Assembly (NCBI GenBank): GCA_037043455.1
Contig: JAWPHD010001807.1
Location: 62,001-126,000 of the forward strand
Length of the DNA: 64,000 nt
From: Cyrtodaria siliqua
Taxonomy: Eukaryota > Mollusca > Bivalvia > Adapedonta > Hiatellidae
Direction: 5' to 3'
Below the pieces are notes generated by a model. It made no database searches. It saw nothing but the letters and a program-made list of their open reading frames with translations, and had not been told where the DNA came from. Below, in pieces: positions 11,055 to 24,099 of this stretch. The position numbers and the translations under genes are program-made. The number at the start of each line of letters is the position of its first letter. The first letter of the stretch is position 1.

Positions 11055-12258
11055 CAGCCCATAACAACCCACATCACACACTCTAGCAAAATGTGAAAGA
11101 TAGTGGAATATTACTGCTAGTATTGTTATGATCACACCATATAGTACTCAGTACAACCCACATCTTACACTCTTAAATAATTTGAAAGAAAGTAGAATAT
11201 TACTGCTAATGTTGTGATGATCACGCCATATAGTGATCAGTCCAACCTTATCACACACTCTTACAGAATGAGAAAGATAGTGATATAGTAATGCTAATGT
11301 TGTGATGATCACACCATATAGTACTCAGTACAACCGACATCACACACTCTTGCAGAATGTGGACGATAGTGAAATATTACTGCTAATTTTGTGGTGATAA
11401 CACCATATAGTACTCAGTACAACACAATCACACACTCTTACAGAATGTGAAAGAAAGTGGAATACTACTGCTAATGTTGTGATGATTAAACCATACAGTA
11501 CCCAGTACATCCCACATCACACACTCTTGCAGAATGTGAAATATAGTGGTATATTACTGCTAATGTTGTGATGGTAACACCATATAATATTCAGTACAAC
11601 CCACATCACACACTCTTACAGAATGTGAAAAAAGTGGAATATTACTGCTAATGTTTTGATGATTTCACCATAAAGTAATCAGTACAACCCATATCACACA
11701 CTCTCGCAGAATGTGAAAGATAGTGAAATAATACTGCTAATGTTGTGATGATCACACCATATAGTAGTCAGTACAAAACACATCATACACTCTTGTAGAA
11801 TGTGAAAGTTAGTGGAATAGTACTGCTAATGTTGTAATGATCACGCCATATACTACTCAGTACAACTCACATCTCACACTCTTGCAGGATGTGAAAGATA
11901 GTAAAATATTACTGCTAATGTTGTGATGATCCCACCATATAGCACTCAATACAAACCACATCACACACTCTTACAGTATCTGAAAGATAGTAAAATATTA
12001 CTGCTAATGTTGTGATGATCCCACCATATAGCACTCAATACAAACCACATCACACACTCTTACAGTATCTGAAAGATAGTAAAATATTACTGCTTATGTT
12101 GTGATGATCACTATATATAGTATTCAGTACAACCCACATACATCACACATTCTTACAGAATTTGAAAGAAAGTGGAATATTACTGCTAATATTGTAATGA
12201 TCACACCAAACAGTACTCAGTACAACCCACATTTCACACTCTTACATAATTTGAAAGA
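11055..12258. repeat. 89-bp satellite array, left block
   Basis: About 13 diverged tandem monomers, each containing tgatgatcacaccatatagt, actcagtacaacccacatca and cacactcttacagaatgtg. Adjacent copies at 11912 and 12001 give a monomer length of 89 bp. Divergence between neighbours is moderate. There is no coding content. Confidence 0.93.
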
Positions 12259-12260
12259 TA

Positions 12261-13527
12261 CAGTCGAACCTCGATAACTCGAAGTCAGCGGGACCATAGG
12301 GATATGTTCGAGCTATCGGTGGCTTCGAGGCATCGAGGTAACGGTAAAACCCAAAATATCTATCCGAATTTGTGTACCACCCGAAATGGTGTTACTTGTG
12401 TACGTGATGTATCGTTCTCAGTATGTTTTTTTATGTTCATGCATGTGTGTTTAAACCTCATAACGGATATATAACATGTAATTATAACACTGAAAATACA
12501 AGAAAAACTGCAATAATGTGTTTGTTTTATCATTTATTTAAAGAAATATCACACTAATAGATTTTACAATACATTCCGGAAGTCCGAATAATAAGAACAA
12601 GGTAAGACTGGTTTCCGTACATTATTTAATTAGAAAATCAACCGTGTTTAATTTATCGTAATTATCAGTAAACGAAGTTCACTAAACATAAGTTGTATCT
12701 GTCTATTATCGCTTTTCAATCATAAGTGTTCGCACCTTTAACAATCAACTTTATCTGTTTTCGCACTATGATCGAACTTCTACAGGTCTAATTACTCTAA
12801 ATCATCAGGATGTGCTCGCCTGGTGCAGTCGAAAGTAGTTCTGTATTAAAGAGTGCTAATCTTTTTTTCTTTAAAAACTTTTTTTAGTGCTGGTTCCTGT
12901 TATTTTTTGGCTATAACTGTATTCTGGACATGTTGTTGATATTTGAAAATGCAGCTCATTATGTTTTTGACAGTTTTTTATATAAATTTGAGAAGTGAAA
13001 GTAGACATGGTGTGAAATTGCAAGGGGTAAAAATAGTGTTGACCTTTGACCCGGTGTTACTATACAACTGAAGAAATGTTTCTTAGAAGGTTTTAAACCC
13101 CCTATTTCCTTGTTGATGTTTAATAGCAGACATGTTTATTTGCATGATAAAGTAAGTTTCCCAGAATTCTAACGAGGTTTGAGTTTTTAACAGGTTGTCA
13201 ACATTCTAACTTTACTATGGAAGGGCAATGGAGACTCATTTACGCTAGTATAACCTACAAACAAATACAAACGCGTCGATTACAATTAATATGGCCGACG
13301 TCGCATGGCAACGGATCATCACCTTCGATTAAGCGAGGTTTAAATTCACACAAAAATGGATCTTCGGACCGTAAAAAGTATTCGAGCGAGCCGGGGTATT
13401 CGAGAAATAATATTCGAATAATCGAGGTTAAATTACATTGAATTATATAGGAGTTGTGTCGGGAAAATGTGTTCGAATTACCGATGGTATTCGAATCACC
13501 GGTGTTCGAGCTATCGAGGTTCGACTG
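12261..13527. mobile_element. Pogo/Tigger-like non-autonomous element in the satellite
   Basis: Inserted in the satellite with a TA duplication (12259-12260 and 13528-13529). The termini are inverted repeats starting cagtcgaacctcgataactc and ending in the complement (gagctatcgaggttcgactg). Further TIR-like motifs (ttcgagctatcg, attcgaataatcgagg) recur inside the ends. This terminus is typical of pogo-type Tc1/mariner elements. The 1,267-bp body has no transposase; the short frame 13217-13441 has no recognised domain. Confidence 0.85.
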
Positions 13528-13529
13528 TA

Positions 13530-16500
13530 GTGAAATATTACTACTAATGTTGTGATGATCACATCATATGGTAATCAGTACAACCCACATCACCCAAACT
13601 TACACAATGTGAAAGATAGTTGAATATTACTGCTAATGTTGTGATGATCACACCATATAGTACTAAATACAACCCACATCACACACTCTAGCAAAATGTG
13701 AAAGATAGTGGAAAGTTACTGCTAGTGTTGTGATGATCACACCATACAGTGCTCAGTACAACCCACATATCACACTCTTAAATAATTTGAAAGAATGTGG
13801 AATATTACTATTAATGTTGTGATGATCACGCCATATAGTAGTCAGTACAACCCACATCACACACTCTGACAGAATGCGAAAGATAGTGAAATAGTACTGC
13901 TAATATTGTGATGATCACACCATATAATACTCAATACAACCGACATCACACACTCGTGCAGAATGTGAACGATAGTGGAATATTACTGCTAATCGTGTGG
14001 TGATAACACCATATAGTACTTAGTACAACACACATCACACACTCTTACATAATGTGAAAGAAAGTGGAATATTGCTGCTAATGTTGTGATGATCACACCA
14101 TATAGTACTCAGTACATCCCACATCACACACTCTTGCAGCATGTGAAAGAGAAAGATAGTGCTTTATTACTGCTAATGTTGTGATGATAACACCATATAG
14201 TACACAGTACAACCCATTTCACACACTCTTACAGAATGTGAAAAAAGTGGTATATTACTGCTAATGTTTTGATGATCTCACCATATAGTACTCAGTACAA
14301 CTCACATCACACACTCTTGCAGAATGTGAAAGAAAGTGGAATATTACTGCTAATGTTGTGATGATCACACCATATAGTACTCAGTACATCCCACATCACA
14401 CACTCTTGCAGAATGTGAAAGATAGTGGTATATTACTGCTCATGTTGTGATGATCACACCATATAGTACTCAGCACAACCCACATCACACACTGTTACAG
14501 AATATGAAATAAAGTGGAATAATACTGCTAATGTTGTGATGATCACACCATATAGTAGTCAGTACAAAACACATCACACACTCTTGTAGAATGTGAAAGA
14601 TAGTGGAATTGTACTGCTTATGTTGTAATGATCACGCCATATAATACTCAGTACAACTCACATCTCACACTCTTGCAGAATTTGAAAGATAGTGGAATAT
14701 TACTACTAATGTTGTGATGATCATACCTTATAGTACTCAGTACAACCCACATCACACACGAAAGTGGAATATTACTCTAATCGTTGTGATGATCATACCA
14801 TAGAGTACTCAGTACAACCCACATCACACACTCTTGCAGAATTTGAAAGATAGTGAAATATTACTGCTAATGTTGTGATGATCACACCATATAGTAGTCA
14901 ATACAACCTACATCACACACTCTTACATAATGTGAAAGATAGTGGAATATTACTGCTAATGTTGTGATGATCACACCATATAGTACTAAATACAACCCAC
15001 ATCACACACTCTAGCAAAATGTGAAAGATAGTGGAAAGTTACTGCTAGTGTTGTGATGATCACACCATACAGTGCTCAGTACAACCCACATATCACACTC
15101 TTAAATAATTTGAAAGAATGTGGAATATTACTATTAATGTTGTGATGATCACGCCATATAGTAGTCAGTACAACCCACATCACACACTCTGACAGAATGC
15201 GAAAGATAGTGAAATAGTACTGCTAATATTGTGATGATCACACCATATAATACTCAATACAACCGACATCACACACTCGTGCAGAATGTGAACGATAGTG
15301 GAATATTACTGCTAATCGTGTGGTGATAACACCATATAGTACTTAGTACAACACACATCACACACTCTTACATAATGTGAAAGAAAGTGGAATATTGCTG
15401 CTAATGTTGTGATGATCACACCATATAGTACTCAGTACATCCCACATCACACACTCTTGCAGCATGTGAAAGAGAAAGATAGTGCTTTATTACTGCTAAT
15501 GTTGTGATGATAACACCATATAGTACACAGTACAACCCATTTCACACACTCTTACAGAATGTGAAAAAAGTGGTATATTACTGCTAATGTTTTGATGATC
15601 TCACCATATAGTACTCAGTACAACTCACATCACACACTCTTGCAGAATGTGAAAGAAAGTGGAATATTACTGCTAATGTTGTGATGATCACACCATATAG
15701 TACTCAGTACATCCCACATCACACACTCTTGCAGAATGTGAAAGATAGTGGTATATTACTGCTCATGTTGTGATGATCACACCATATAGTACTCAGCACA
15801 ACCCACATCACACACTGTTACAGAATATGAAATAAAGTGGAATAATACTGCTAATGTTGTGATGATCACACCATATAGTAGTCAGTACAAAACACATCAC
15901 ACACTCTTGTAGAATGTGAAAGATAGTGGAATTGTACTGCTTATGTTGTAATGATCACGCCATATAATACTCAGTACAACTCACATCTCACACTCTTGCA
16001 GAATTTGAAAGATAGTGGAATATTACTACTAATGTTGTGATGATCATACCTTATAGTACTCAGTACAACCCACATCACACACGAAAGTGGAATATTACTC
16101 TAATCGTTGTGATGATCATACCATAGAGTACTCAGTACAACCCACATCACACACTCTTGCAGAATTTGAAAGATAGTGAAATATTACTGCTAATGTTGTG
16201 ATGATCACACCATATAGTAGTCAATACAATCTACATCACACACTCTTACATAATGTGAAAGATAGTGGAATATTACTGCTAATGCTGTGATGATCACACC
16301 ATACATTACTTAATACAAACCACATCACACACTCTTACATAATGTGGAAGATAGTGAAATATTACTGCTAATGTTGTTATGATCACACCATATAGTATTC
16401 AGTACAACACACATCACACACTCTTACAGAACTTGAAAGAAAGTGGAATATTACTGCTAATGTTGTAATGATCACACCATATAGTACTCAGAACAACCCA

Positions 16501-16775
16501 CATTACACACTCTTACATAATTTGAAAGATAGTGGAATATTACATCTAATGTTGTGATGATCACACCAATTAGAACTCAGTAAACCCCACATCACACACT
16601 CTTACAGAATGTGAAAGATAGTTGAATATTACTGCTTATGTTGTGATGATCACACCATATAGTACTCAGTACAACCCACATCACACACTCTTGCAGAATG
16701 TGAAAGATAGTGGAATATAACTGCTAAAATTGTGATGATCACACCATATAGTATTCAGTACATCCCACTTTACAA
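13530..16775. repeat. 89-bp satellite array with 1,323-bp higher-order unit
   Basis: Continuation of the same satellite. The segment from about 13.63 to 14.95 kb is repeated almost perfectly from about 14.95 to 16.27 kb with a shift of 1,323 bp, about 15 monomers. For example, tactaaatac recurs at 13661 and 14984, and a truncated monomer (acacacgaaagtggaatatt) recurs in both copies. Within each unit the monomers are much more diverged, showing a recent duplication of a whole block. Confidence 0.93.
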
Positions 16776-16854
16776 ATCGTCCTGAAAATATTGAATGCGT
16801 CGCTGTGTAAATAGTGTCCATGGTGGTAAAATAATAGAAAATAATAGAAAATAA

Positions 16855-17620
16855 TAAAAACAGTAATTTAAGAACTCTTCTGCGACAAGGACTATCACAA
16901 CCTGACTTCGATGGTAACGTGATTTACAAACATCGATCATGATCACTTGCATACTAACTGTGTTAAAAGTTTTTAAAAGGTTTATCAAAAGAGGTTAGTT
17001 TTTAAAAGATTTATCAAAAGAGGTTATGACCCTATCGTTTTACAACGTAGTGCATGCTTGGTGGTGGACCCATTTACAGTTCGCCACTATGCTTTCCTCT
17101 TTAATTGTGCTATGACCGGACAGGCTTTGGACCCTATGATGACGTCTACATAAAGCCCAAAAGGACGATGACGTTCGATATTTGTCTGCAATCTTGTCTT
17201 GTCGTGCCCTCAATGGTTTGTTCTTTTGTTGCTCTGGCTTCTACTAAGTCACTGAGTATCTTTGTGGCTTTCTAGGCTTTTGCTTTTGTCTCTATATATA
17301 CACGAGCATCTTTGTGTTTTACTTATATTGCCTATTAATGCTGCCTTGTTGGTTAGAGAATAGTTCATGGCGGGGAATGTCTTTATTTACACTGTCCCGT
17401 TTTATTGGGATGACAGTAGGGTAAGTGTGAGGTTTGGTGCACCCTAGAACCTGGCCTTTTTTTTCACCGCAGACCGTTCTGATGCGGTAGCTCTAGTGTC
17501 AACTCCTTTGTGTTTGTGGTGTCTTATTTGGCATTTTATTCATCTTGAAAGTTGTTTTTTGTTTCTGTGTGTGTTTGTGTTTAACTGTCGTCCTTGAATG
17601 CTTCTTTTCCTATTCGATTT
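16855..17620 (+). mobile_element. RT element copy A, 5'-truncated
   Basis: Starts inside the last part of the RT reading frame (AGRE-type coding with LRTLLRQG, then FIKRGYDPIVLQ and ACLVVDPFTVRHYAFLF at 17003-17155) and continues into the family's 3' tail. A short internal duplication (ttatcaaaagaggtta twice near 16980-17020) breaks the frame. It lies directly downstream of the satellite. Confidence 0.75.
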
Positions 17621-17881
17621 TTATATCTACTTACCACTATTGTTGATATACTCTGTAGATAGTTTTTAGATATGTCCTTTGTTTTATTTGTAAAGGATGT
17701 TATACTTGTAAGAATATATAAGAGTACGTTTACATGCATGCAATCAATCGGTTTGATAGTTATATATGCTGCTATCGATGATCCGTCCTGTTTGGTCTGG
17801 CATGAAATAACTTCATAAAGCTGAGTACTATGGGGTTGATGAATTGTGCCCATTGAACATAAAAACGGTATATTTTCATCA

Positions 17882-18746
17882 GGTATGGAACCTCCGTTTA
17901 TAGACAAATTGTTGGTATCACTATGGGTACGAACTGTGCACCACTTGTCGCAGATTTGTTCTTATTTTGCTATGAAAGGGATTTCATGTTGAGTCTTTCA
18001 CCAGATACCCAGGCAGATGTTATTGAAGCCTTTAATGATACCTCTCGGTATCTGGATGACATATTGAACATTGACAACCCTTTCTTTCCAACTATGGTTA
18101 ATTATATTTATCCTAAAGAACTTCAGCTTAACAAAGCTAACATATCTGATAATAACGCTTCTTTTCTTGATTTAGATCTCTCGATTGAAAATGGTAAAAT
18201 AATTAGCAAAATCTATGACAAGAGAGATGATTTTAATTTTGACATTGTTAATTATCCTCACTTGGATGGGGATGTTCCCCGAGCAACTTCTTATGGGGTA
18301 TATGTGTCTCAACTTATTCGTTTTTCTAGAGCTTGTACTCGAGTTGAGGACTTTAATATTCGTAATCTTTGTATAACTAAAAAGTTACTCAATCAGGGTT
18401 ACCGTTACCATAAACTTCGTAAAACCTTTGCAAATTTTATTATCGTTACCCTGATCTTCTTTTCAAATATAAAAGTAATTTAAGGACTCTTCTGCGACAA
18501 GGACTATCACAACCTGACTTCTATGGTGATGTGATTTATAAACTTCGTAAGATTCTAGGTCATGATCACTTTCATACTATCTTTGTTAAACTTGTTAAAA
18601 AGTTTATCAAAAGAGGTTATGACCCTATCATTTTGCAACGTACTGCATGCTTGGTGGTGGACCCTTTTACAGTTCGCCACTATGCTTTCCTCTTTAATTG
18701 TACGATGACCAGACAGGCTATGGACCCTATGATGACGCCTACCTAA
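17882..18746 (+). pseudogene. Reverse transcriptase, copy B (5'-truncated, frameshifted)
   Basis: The main frame 17923-18483 contains RT motifs MGTNCAPLVADLFL (finger/palm, motif B-like) and SRYLDDILNID (catalytic motif C, YLDD). It then has a family-specific block with YDKRDDFNFDIVNYPHLDGD and a C-terminal thumb-like region. A frameshift near 18440 moves it to a second frame (to TAA 18744-18746) ending YDPIILQRTACLVVDPF. This RT type is common in molluscs and cnidarians. Its class is uncertain: it may be Penelope-like or another non-LTR lineage. No GIY-YIG domain is seen because the copy is 3'-only. Confidence 0.85.
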
Positions 18747-19255
18747 AGCCCATTGGGACGGTGGCGTTTGATGTTTGTCCATGATCTTTCTTGTCGTGCC
18801 CTTAATGGTGTATTCTCTTACTGCTCTGGTTTCTGCCAAGTCATTGAGTACCTTCATTGTGGCTTTCTAGGCTATTGTTTTTTTGTATTATATTTACACG
18901 AGCATATTTGTGTTTTACTTATATTGCCTATTGATGCTGCCTTGTTGGTTAGAGATTAGATCATGGCGGGGATTTCTTTATTTACACTGTCCTGTTTTAA
19001 TGGGATGACAGTAGGGTAAGTGTGAGGTTTGGTGCACCCTAGAACCGGTTTAAACCCCCAGTGGCCTACTTTGCCACTGACCGTTCCAAGGCGGTAGCCC
19101 TATTGTCAACCCTTTTTGTGTTTGTGATGTCGTTTGCATTTATTATTGCTTTTGCCTTCTTGTTTGTCTGTTTGCGTGTCTGTTTCTGTGTTTTGTGGTT
19201 TACTGTCCTCCTTGAATGCTGCTTTCCCTGTCCGATCTTTTTATATTTCTTATGC
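18747..19255 (+). mobile_element. 3' tail of RT element copy B
   Basis: Non-coding 3' region of copy B. It contains tttacactgtcctgtttta, the accctagaaccggtttaaac block and the ccgttccaaggcggtag block, and matches copies at 7.0-7.3 and 17.35-17.62 kb. The plus-strand frame at 19061-19258 is a by-product. Confidence 0.75.
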
Positions 19256-20560
19256 TGAGTGCATTTATCTACACTGAAGCTGAGTGTCAGTATTTGAAAA
19301 ACCGAGGGCTTAAATAGTGTATATTTGTATAATATAATATTCTAAATGCACATATATCTGAAAACTGAGCACTGCATAGTTTTATGAGTTGTATGCTTAA
19401 CAGTGAACATGGAAGGTAGAGTAATATGCTACATGTACACTAGCAAACTAAGTAAAATATGATAAGGAATACTTGAATACTACATAACTTGTTGAAGTGA
19501 ATATGCGGCATGCGTATTAGATATTTCAGTTGATGGCATAATTGTTGTGTGTAAATGTTTATGTTATTAAACTTTGTAAAAATACCAGTAGTAATACAAA
19601 AAAGAAAATAATATAATAATCTGGCTTCGAGAAATTGAATCTCTAACAAGGGGTGCACCTGTTTTTTTTGGGTTTTGTCTTTAAAAAAGGTACATAATGC
19701 TCCTCTAAATCCTCCACCTACCATCAACCTAATTTGGGTAGAACAGGGCTCGTGCGGGTATTTAAAGAGTACCATTCCCCATTCAATTGTTTTTGGCACT
19801 GAGGGATTGTACGGCTCGGGTGAATATAATTTCCAGGCAGGTAATGTGAGACCATGTCGCCTGCGAAGAATCCAAATAACTAATAATATTCACGGCGACA
19901 AGAGTAAACACCATTGAGAGTAGACTGAACAAGCACTAATGAAAATTGCTTATACACTCAGTACATTTGAAAACGATATACGCGGTATAGAGGTTCTAGA
20001 GAGGAATTGAAGTTCTCGTGCGAATTGTGTTTAAACCGAACGACGCAGAGCAAATCTTATGCAACTGTTTATCGCCATATGTTAACCTTTTGGACAAAGA
20101 GACTTGTGTACTCGCATACAATACAATCTGGTTTTGAAAAAAAAAACGGACTGTAAATAATCGAAAATCAAAAATGTTGCTTTTTTAAATGTACTAAGTA
20201 TTATACATATAAACACAATCTCATCTGCTGAATATTTCACAGATGCTAACATAGTAAGAAGCCACTCTCCGCTATTTGGCATTCCCGTACGTAAACAGTA
20301 TATTTCATAAAGCTTCTCCAATATTGCAGGATCAATACGTATACGTACACGAGTGTCTGAAGAACTTCATCACTATGGACAAAAAAGAGGAGGAGCATAT
20401 AGATGGACATAAGATTATTACATTTTTACTCCAAATATAATCGTTAGCAATTATTCTCAATATTTTGACCTTAGATAACCTTTATTAGAGTCAATATGTA
20501 ATCTCAGTTGTAAATATGCTAATACGTCTGTATTCTACACAATGTTTCATACAATGGTAT
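19256..20560. other. No supported gene
   Basis: AT-rich sequence. The region 19.62-19.92 kb has a GC-richer block (around cctccacctaccatcaacct) that could be an old repeat or exon, but no splice-consistent coding frame or domain was recognised. Confidence 0.35.
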
Positions 20561-20564
20561 TTCT

Positions 20565-20757
20565 GTTAGCGGATTGAAATATATAGTTTATATAACTGCC
20601 ATATCATCCCTTATTTTTTAATAGTTTTGTCTTTATTTCTTTACATTAATTTTTAATTACTACTTAATTTCTTCATCTTTCGTCGGTTTTTAGGCGCAAT
20701 ATGACCTATTTATGTGTCGACTTGCCGTAAAACACAATTCATTCATTCATTGTTAGT
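20565..20757 (+). mobile_element. 5'-truncated LINE 3' end with (ATTC)n tail
   Basis: The reverse complement of the 3' UTR of the LINE at 29.7-33.5 kb matches this segment, including gtcgacacataaataggtca and gtgttttacggca. It ends in cattcattcatt. This is a dead, severely truncated insertion of the same LINE family in the opposite orientation. A CTT-rich microsatellite follows at about 20884-20925. Confidence 0.8.
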
Positions 20758-20959
20758 TTTGTGTTTTCGATTATGATTCAATTGTCTGACAGCTCTTTGT
20801 AATCTGGTCAGGCATCACTGATTGATTTGTATCTGCAGAAATGTCCATTCTAGCTTTCTTGAAAGTTAAACATCCATGACATTTTCTTCTTCTTCTTGTT
20901 CTTCTTTTCTTCTCCTTGGTCTTTTTGAGAACTGTGTGTATTGTGCACCTGATACAATA

Positions 20960-21362
20960 TATCTCATAATTTACCAGATTGTTAATATCAATGAAAGTTC
21001 GAAAACCAGCCAGATCAGACCAGAATAGAGGCGTTATGGCCCTTTATTTAGTTAACAAATGCTTTATATTGCCTCGTTAAGCCGATAGGGCCTTCATTGT
21101 TCATTCGATCTTTACCACATGTTTCAAGATTGTTACTATCAATGATAGTTCGGACAAGTTCGAAAACCAGCCAGATCAAACAAGTAACAGCGGAGTTATG
21201 GCCCTTGATTTTGTTAAAAATGGTACATTTTGCCTCGTTAAGACGATAGGTCCTTCAATTTTCATCCAATCTTTACCAAACTTTACAAGATTGTTACTAT
21301 CAATAAAGGCTCCTACAAGTTTGGAAACCAGCGAGATCGGACCAGTAACAACGGAGTTATGG
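20960..21362. repeat. Bivalve 'gagttatggccctt' repeat array, block 1
   Basis: Two to three tandem units of about 160 bp with landmarks agaccagtaa..ggagttatgg, cccttgattt.gttaa, gcctcgttaagacgatagg, ttcattttcatc.gatcttta and gaaaaccagccagatc. Sequence of this type is very abundant in bivalves. The array is interrupted by RT copy C. Confidence 0.85.
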
Positions 21363-23152
21363 TACTTACTGGAAATCTTGATGTAATTGAGGATAAGAGG
21401 ATTCGGCATTTAATTGCCAAAGGGCCTAAGTATCCATCTGATATTGATTTTAATGCCTGTCGCAATGACATTGCGGGTTCTTTAACGGATTTCTGTACAA
21501 AGCGGTGTAAGCGAGAAAAAGCAGATAAACATGCACTTACTGCTTGGATGAAAACTATTTAAGAAATTGTTGAATTACGTATTTTATTTTACGAATAAAA
21601 TCCATCCCTGCTTCCACGGCCTTCAACTCACAATTTACGACACCTTAAGAAGGGTATTCAGAATTTACATACTAAATTTGTTCTAGTTCCAGCAGACAAA
21701 GCTTCCAGCAATATAATTATTGTCTGACGACTACATTATATCAATACTTTGAATGCTGAGCTAGCGAGCACTTCTGCTTATCTAACTACACCTCTGCTGG
21801 AGACGGACATTGTTTCCCAGTATGTGACCTTTATGGATACCCAAACTTCACAAAATTCCTTACAAAGCACGTTTTATCGCTAATTCTAGTTGATGTACCA
21901 AGACCAATATATCAAAACTATTGACTTCCTGACTTACCGCGATTAAAGAACATATTGTAAAATATTGCGGAAAGGCCTTCGAGAACTCAGGAATCAATCT
22001 GTTTTGGTCTATCAAAAACTCTGGAGAAGTTCTTGACAAACTACGGTGTAAGTATTTTCATGCCTCTTCTCTAAGCACCTACGACTTTTCTACACTGTTT
22101 ACTACACTACCACATAATCTTATCAAAGAAAAATTGCTTCAGCTTATTCAGAAGACATTTGCTAGAGAAGGTACAACTTTTCTAGCTTGTAATAAGGTCA
22201 GGGCTTTCTTTACTAACGCCCCCATTGATAAGTACAATATGTGGACTTGTACTGATGTTTGTAGAGCCTTATCTTTTCTTCTGGATAACATCTTTATAAG
22301 ATACGGTAGAACTATTTACCGCCAGGTTGTTGGTATTCCTATGGGTACTAACTGTGCGCCACTTGTTGCAGATTTGTTTTTGTACTGCTATGAACGAGAT
22401 TTTATGTTGAGTTTGTTACCTGCTAGCCAGGGTGAAATTATTGATGCCTTTAATAATACTTCTCGGTATCTTGATGACATACTCAATATTGATAATCCTT
22501 TATTTGCTCATATGGTTACTAACATTTATACACCAGAGCTAACGTTGAATAAAGCCAACAGTTCGGATACAGTAGCAGCATTTCTCGATCTTCATCTATC
22601 GATTTCAAATGATTGTATTTATACTAAAATCTATGATAAGAGAGATGATTTCAATTTTAACATCGTTAACTATCCACACCTGGATGGAAACGTACCTCGT
22701 GCGCCTCATATGGGGTGTATATCTCCCAGCATATTCGATTTGCTAGATCGTGTAATGATGTTATACACTTCAATGATCGAAATCAAGTTATTACAAGTAA
22801 ACTTCTTCAGCAGGGTTTTCGTTATCACAAACTACGTAGATCTTTCTCTAAATTCTACCGCCGCAACGAGGGCCTGCTGGAAAAGTACAACACCAACCTT
22901 AAAATACTTCTGCGACTAGGCATATCACAACCCTCATTTTATGGAGATGTGGTCCATACACTTCGAAAGTTAAAGAGGTCTGACGGCTTTCCTGACCGCT
23001 TTAGAAATTTAGTCAGGAAGTTCGTCAGAAAAGGATATAACCCTTTGGTTTTACAGCGCACTGCATGTTTAGTGATTGACCCATCTACAGTCAGTCATTA
23101 CGCTTCACTTTTCACTTGTGCGATAACTGGACTACCTCTTGGGACTCTATGA
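21363..23152 (+). pseudogene. Reverse transcriptase, copy C (longest copy, broken)
   Basis: The longest copy of the RT family in the window. The N-terminal part (21363-21562) reads GNLDVIEDKRIRHL and FNACRNDIAGSL. Fragments with LVPADKASSNI near 21.7 kb follow. The main frame 22134-22700 carries VVGIPMGTNCAPLVADLF and SRYLDDILNID. A frameshift near 22710 leads to the C-terminal frame (22715-23152) with FRYHKLRRSFSKFY and RTACLVIDP. Stops in 21.56-22.13 kb inactivate it. It is inserted in the ~160-bp bivalve repeat, which resumes at about 24.1 kb. Its class is uncertain, as for copy B. Confidence 0.85.
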
Positions 23153-24095
23153 TTGTACCTACTGAAACCCCAACTAAGGGAGGTGGATGCATGAGCTTTC
23201 GTTCCTCGGGTTTTCTGGTCGTACCCTCGATTAGTTTTCTCTTTAGCCGCAACTACTATGGTTGTTCAGAACGATTCTGGATACATCCTGAGATGTTTAT
23301 TTTTTTGTATGTATATCTTTAGTTAGTTTCTCTGGATGTGGACTTATTGTTAGAGATTTCCTTTTGATGGGATGTAGTTTTGTTTACACTGTCTTGTCTA
23401 TTTGGGCGCTGAAAACAGGATAATAGCGTGGATTGTGCGCATATAAAATCGATTCACGCTAACCAGTAGGCCTTATTGCATACTGACCGTTCCAAGTCGG
23501 TAACCCTGTCTTCACCACCCTATCTGTTGTTGTTTTTTTGTCTCTTTCATTGTATTATCAAGTCCTTGTTTGCAGTATAGTGCGGACCTACCATGCCATT
23601 GCGTTCGGACGCTATGGTTTCTATAGGATCCTATATCTCATTTTTATATAAAAATGCGTTGCGCTTTAAATATATCTGGGAAATATATCATTCATGAAGT
23701 TAAAAGCTTTTATGGGCATTCTTCTGTTCCAAAGGCCACAGTTTACAGGTGGTTAAAAGTGTTTAAAGAAGGAAAACCCAACGTCAAAAATGTTGAACGT
23801 GTTGGAAGACCAAGTCTCAAGAAACATCGTAGCTGTTGATGCTATGGTGAAGGAATATTCAAGATATACTGTTTCTGAGATAGCTGAGATATCTGCGTCA
23901 GTGGCCATATCAACGGAAAGTGTTCATAAGGTTTAAACAAAGCGTTTAAAATTAAACCACCCTTTCTGTTGTTTTTTGTCTCTTTCATTGTAGTTTCAAG
24001 TCCTTGTTTGCAGTACAGTGCGGACCTACGATGCCACCTACGTTCGGACGCTGTGGTTTCTATAGGACCCTATATATCATTTTGTTGTAGTTATT
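23153..24095 (+). mobile_element. RT element 3' tail with embedded mariner fragment
   Basis: After copy C comes a 3' tail (23340-23650) of a subfamily with gattcacgctaaccagtagg and ctgaccgttccaagtcggta. It is fused to the first part of a mariner transposase (23650-23960). A second diverged copy of the 23521-23650 tail follows (23965-24090). The block 23400-23960 is nearly identical to the reverse complement of 8100-8640. Confidence 0.8.
23654..23839 (+). pseudogene. Mariner transposase N-terminal fragment
   Basis: A 61-codon frame identical in translation to 8400-8215 (MRCALNISGKYIIHEV...). It encodes the helix-turn-helix of a mariner transposase and stops before the catalytic domain. It is embedded in the 3' tail of the RT copy. 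Confidence 0.85.
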
Positions 24096-24099
24096 TGTT

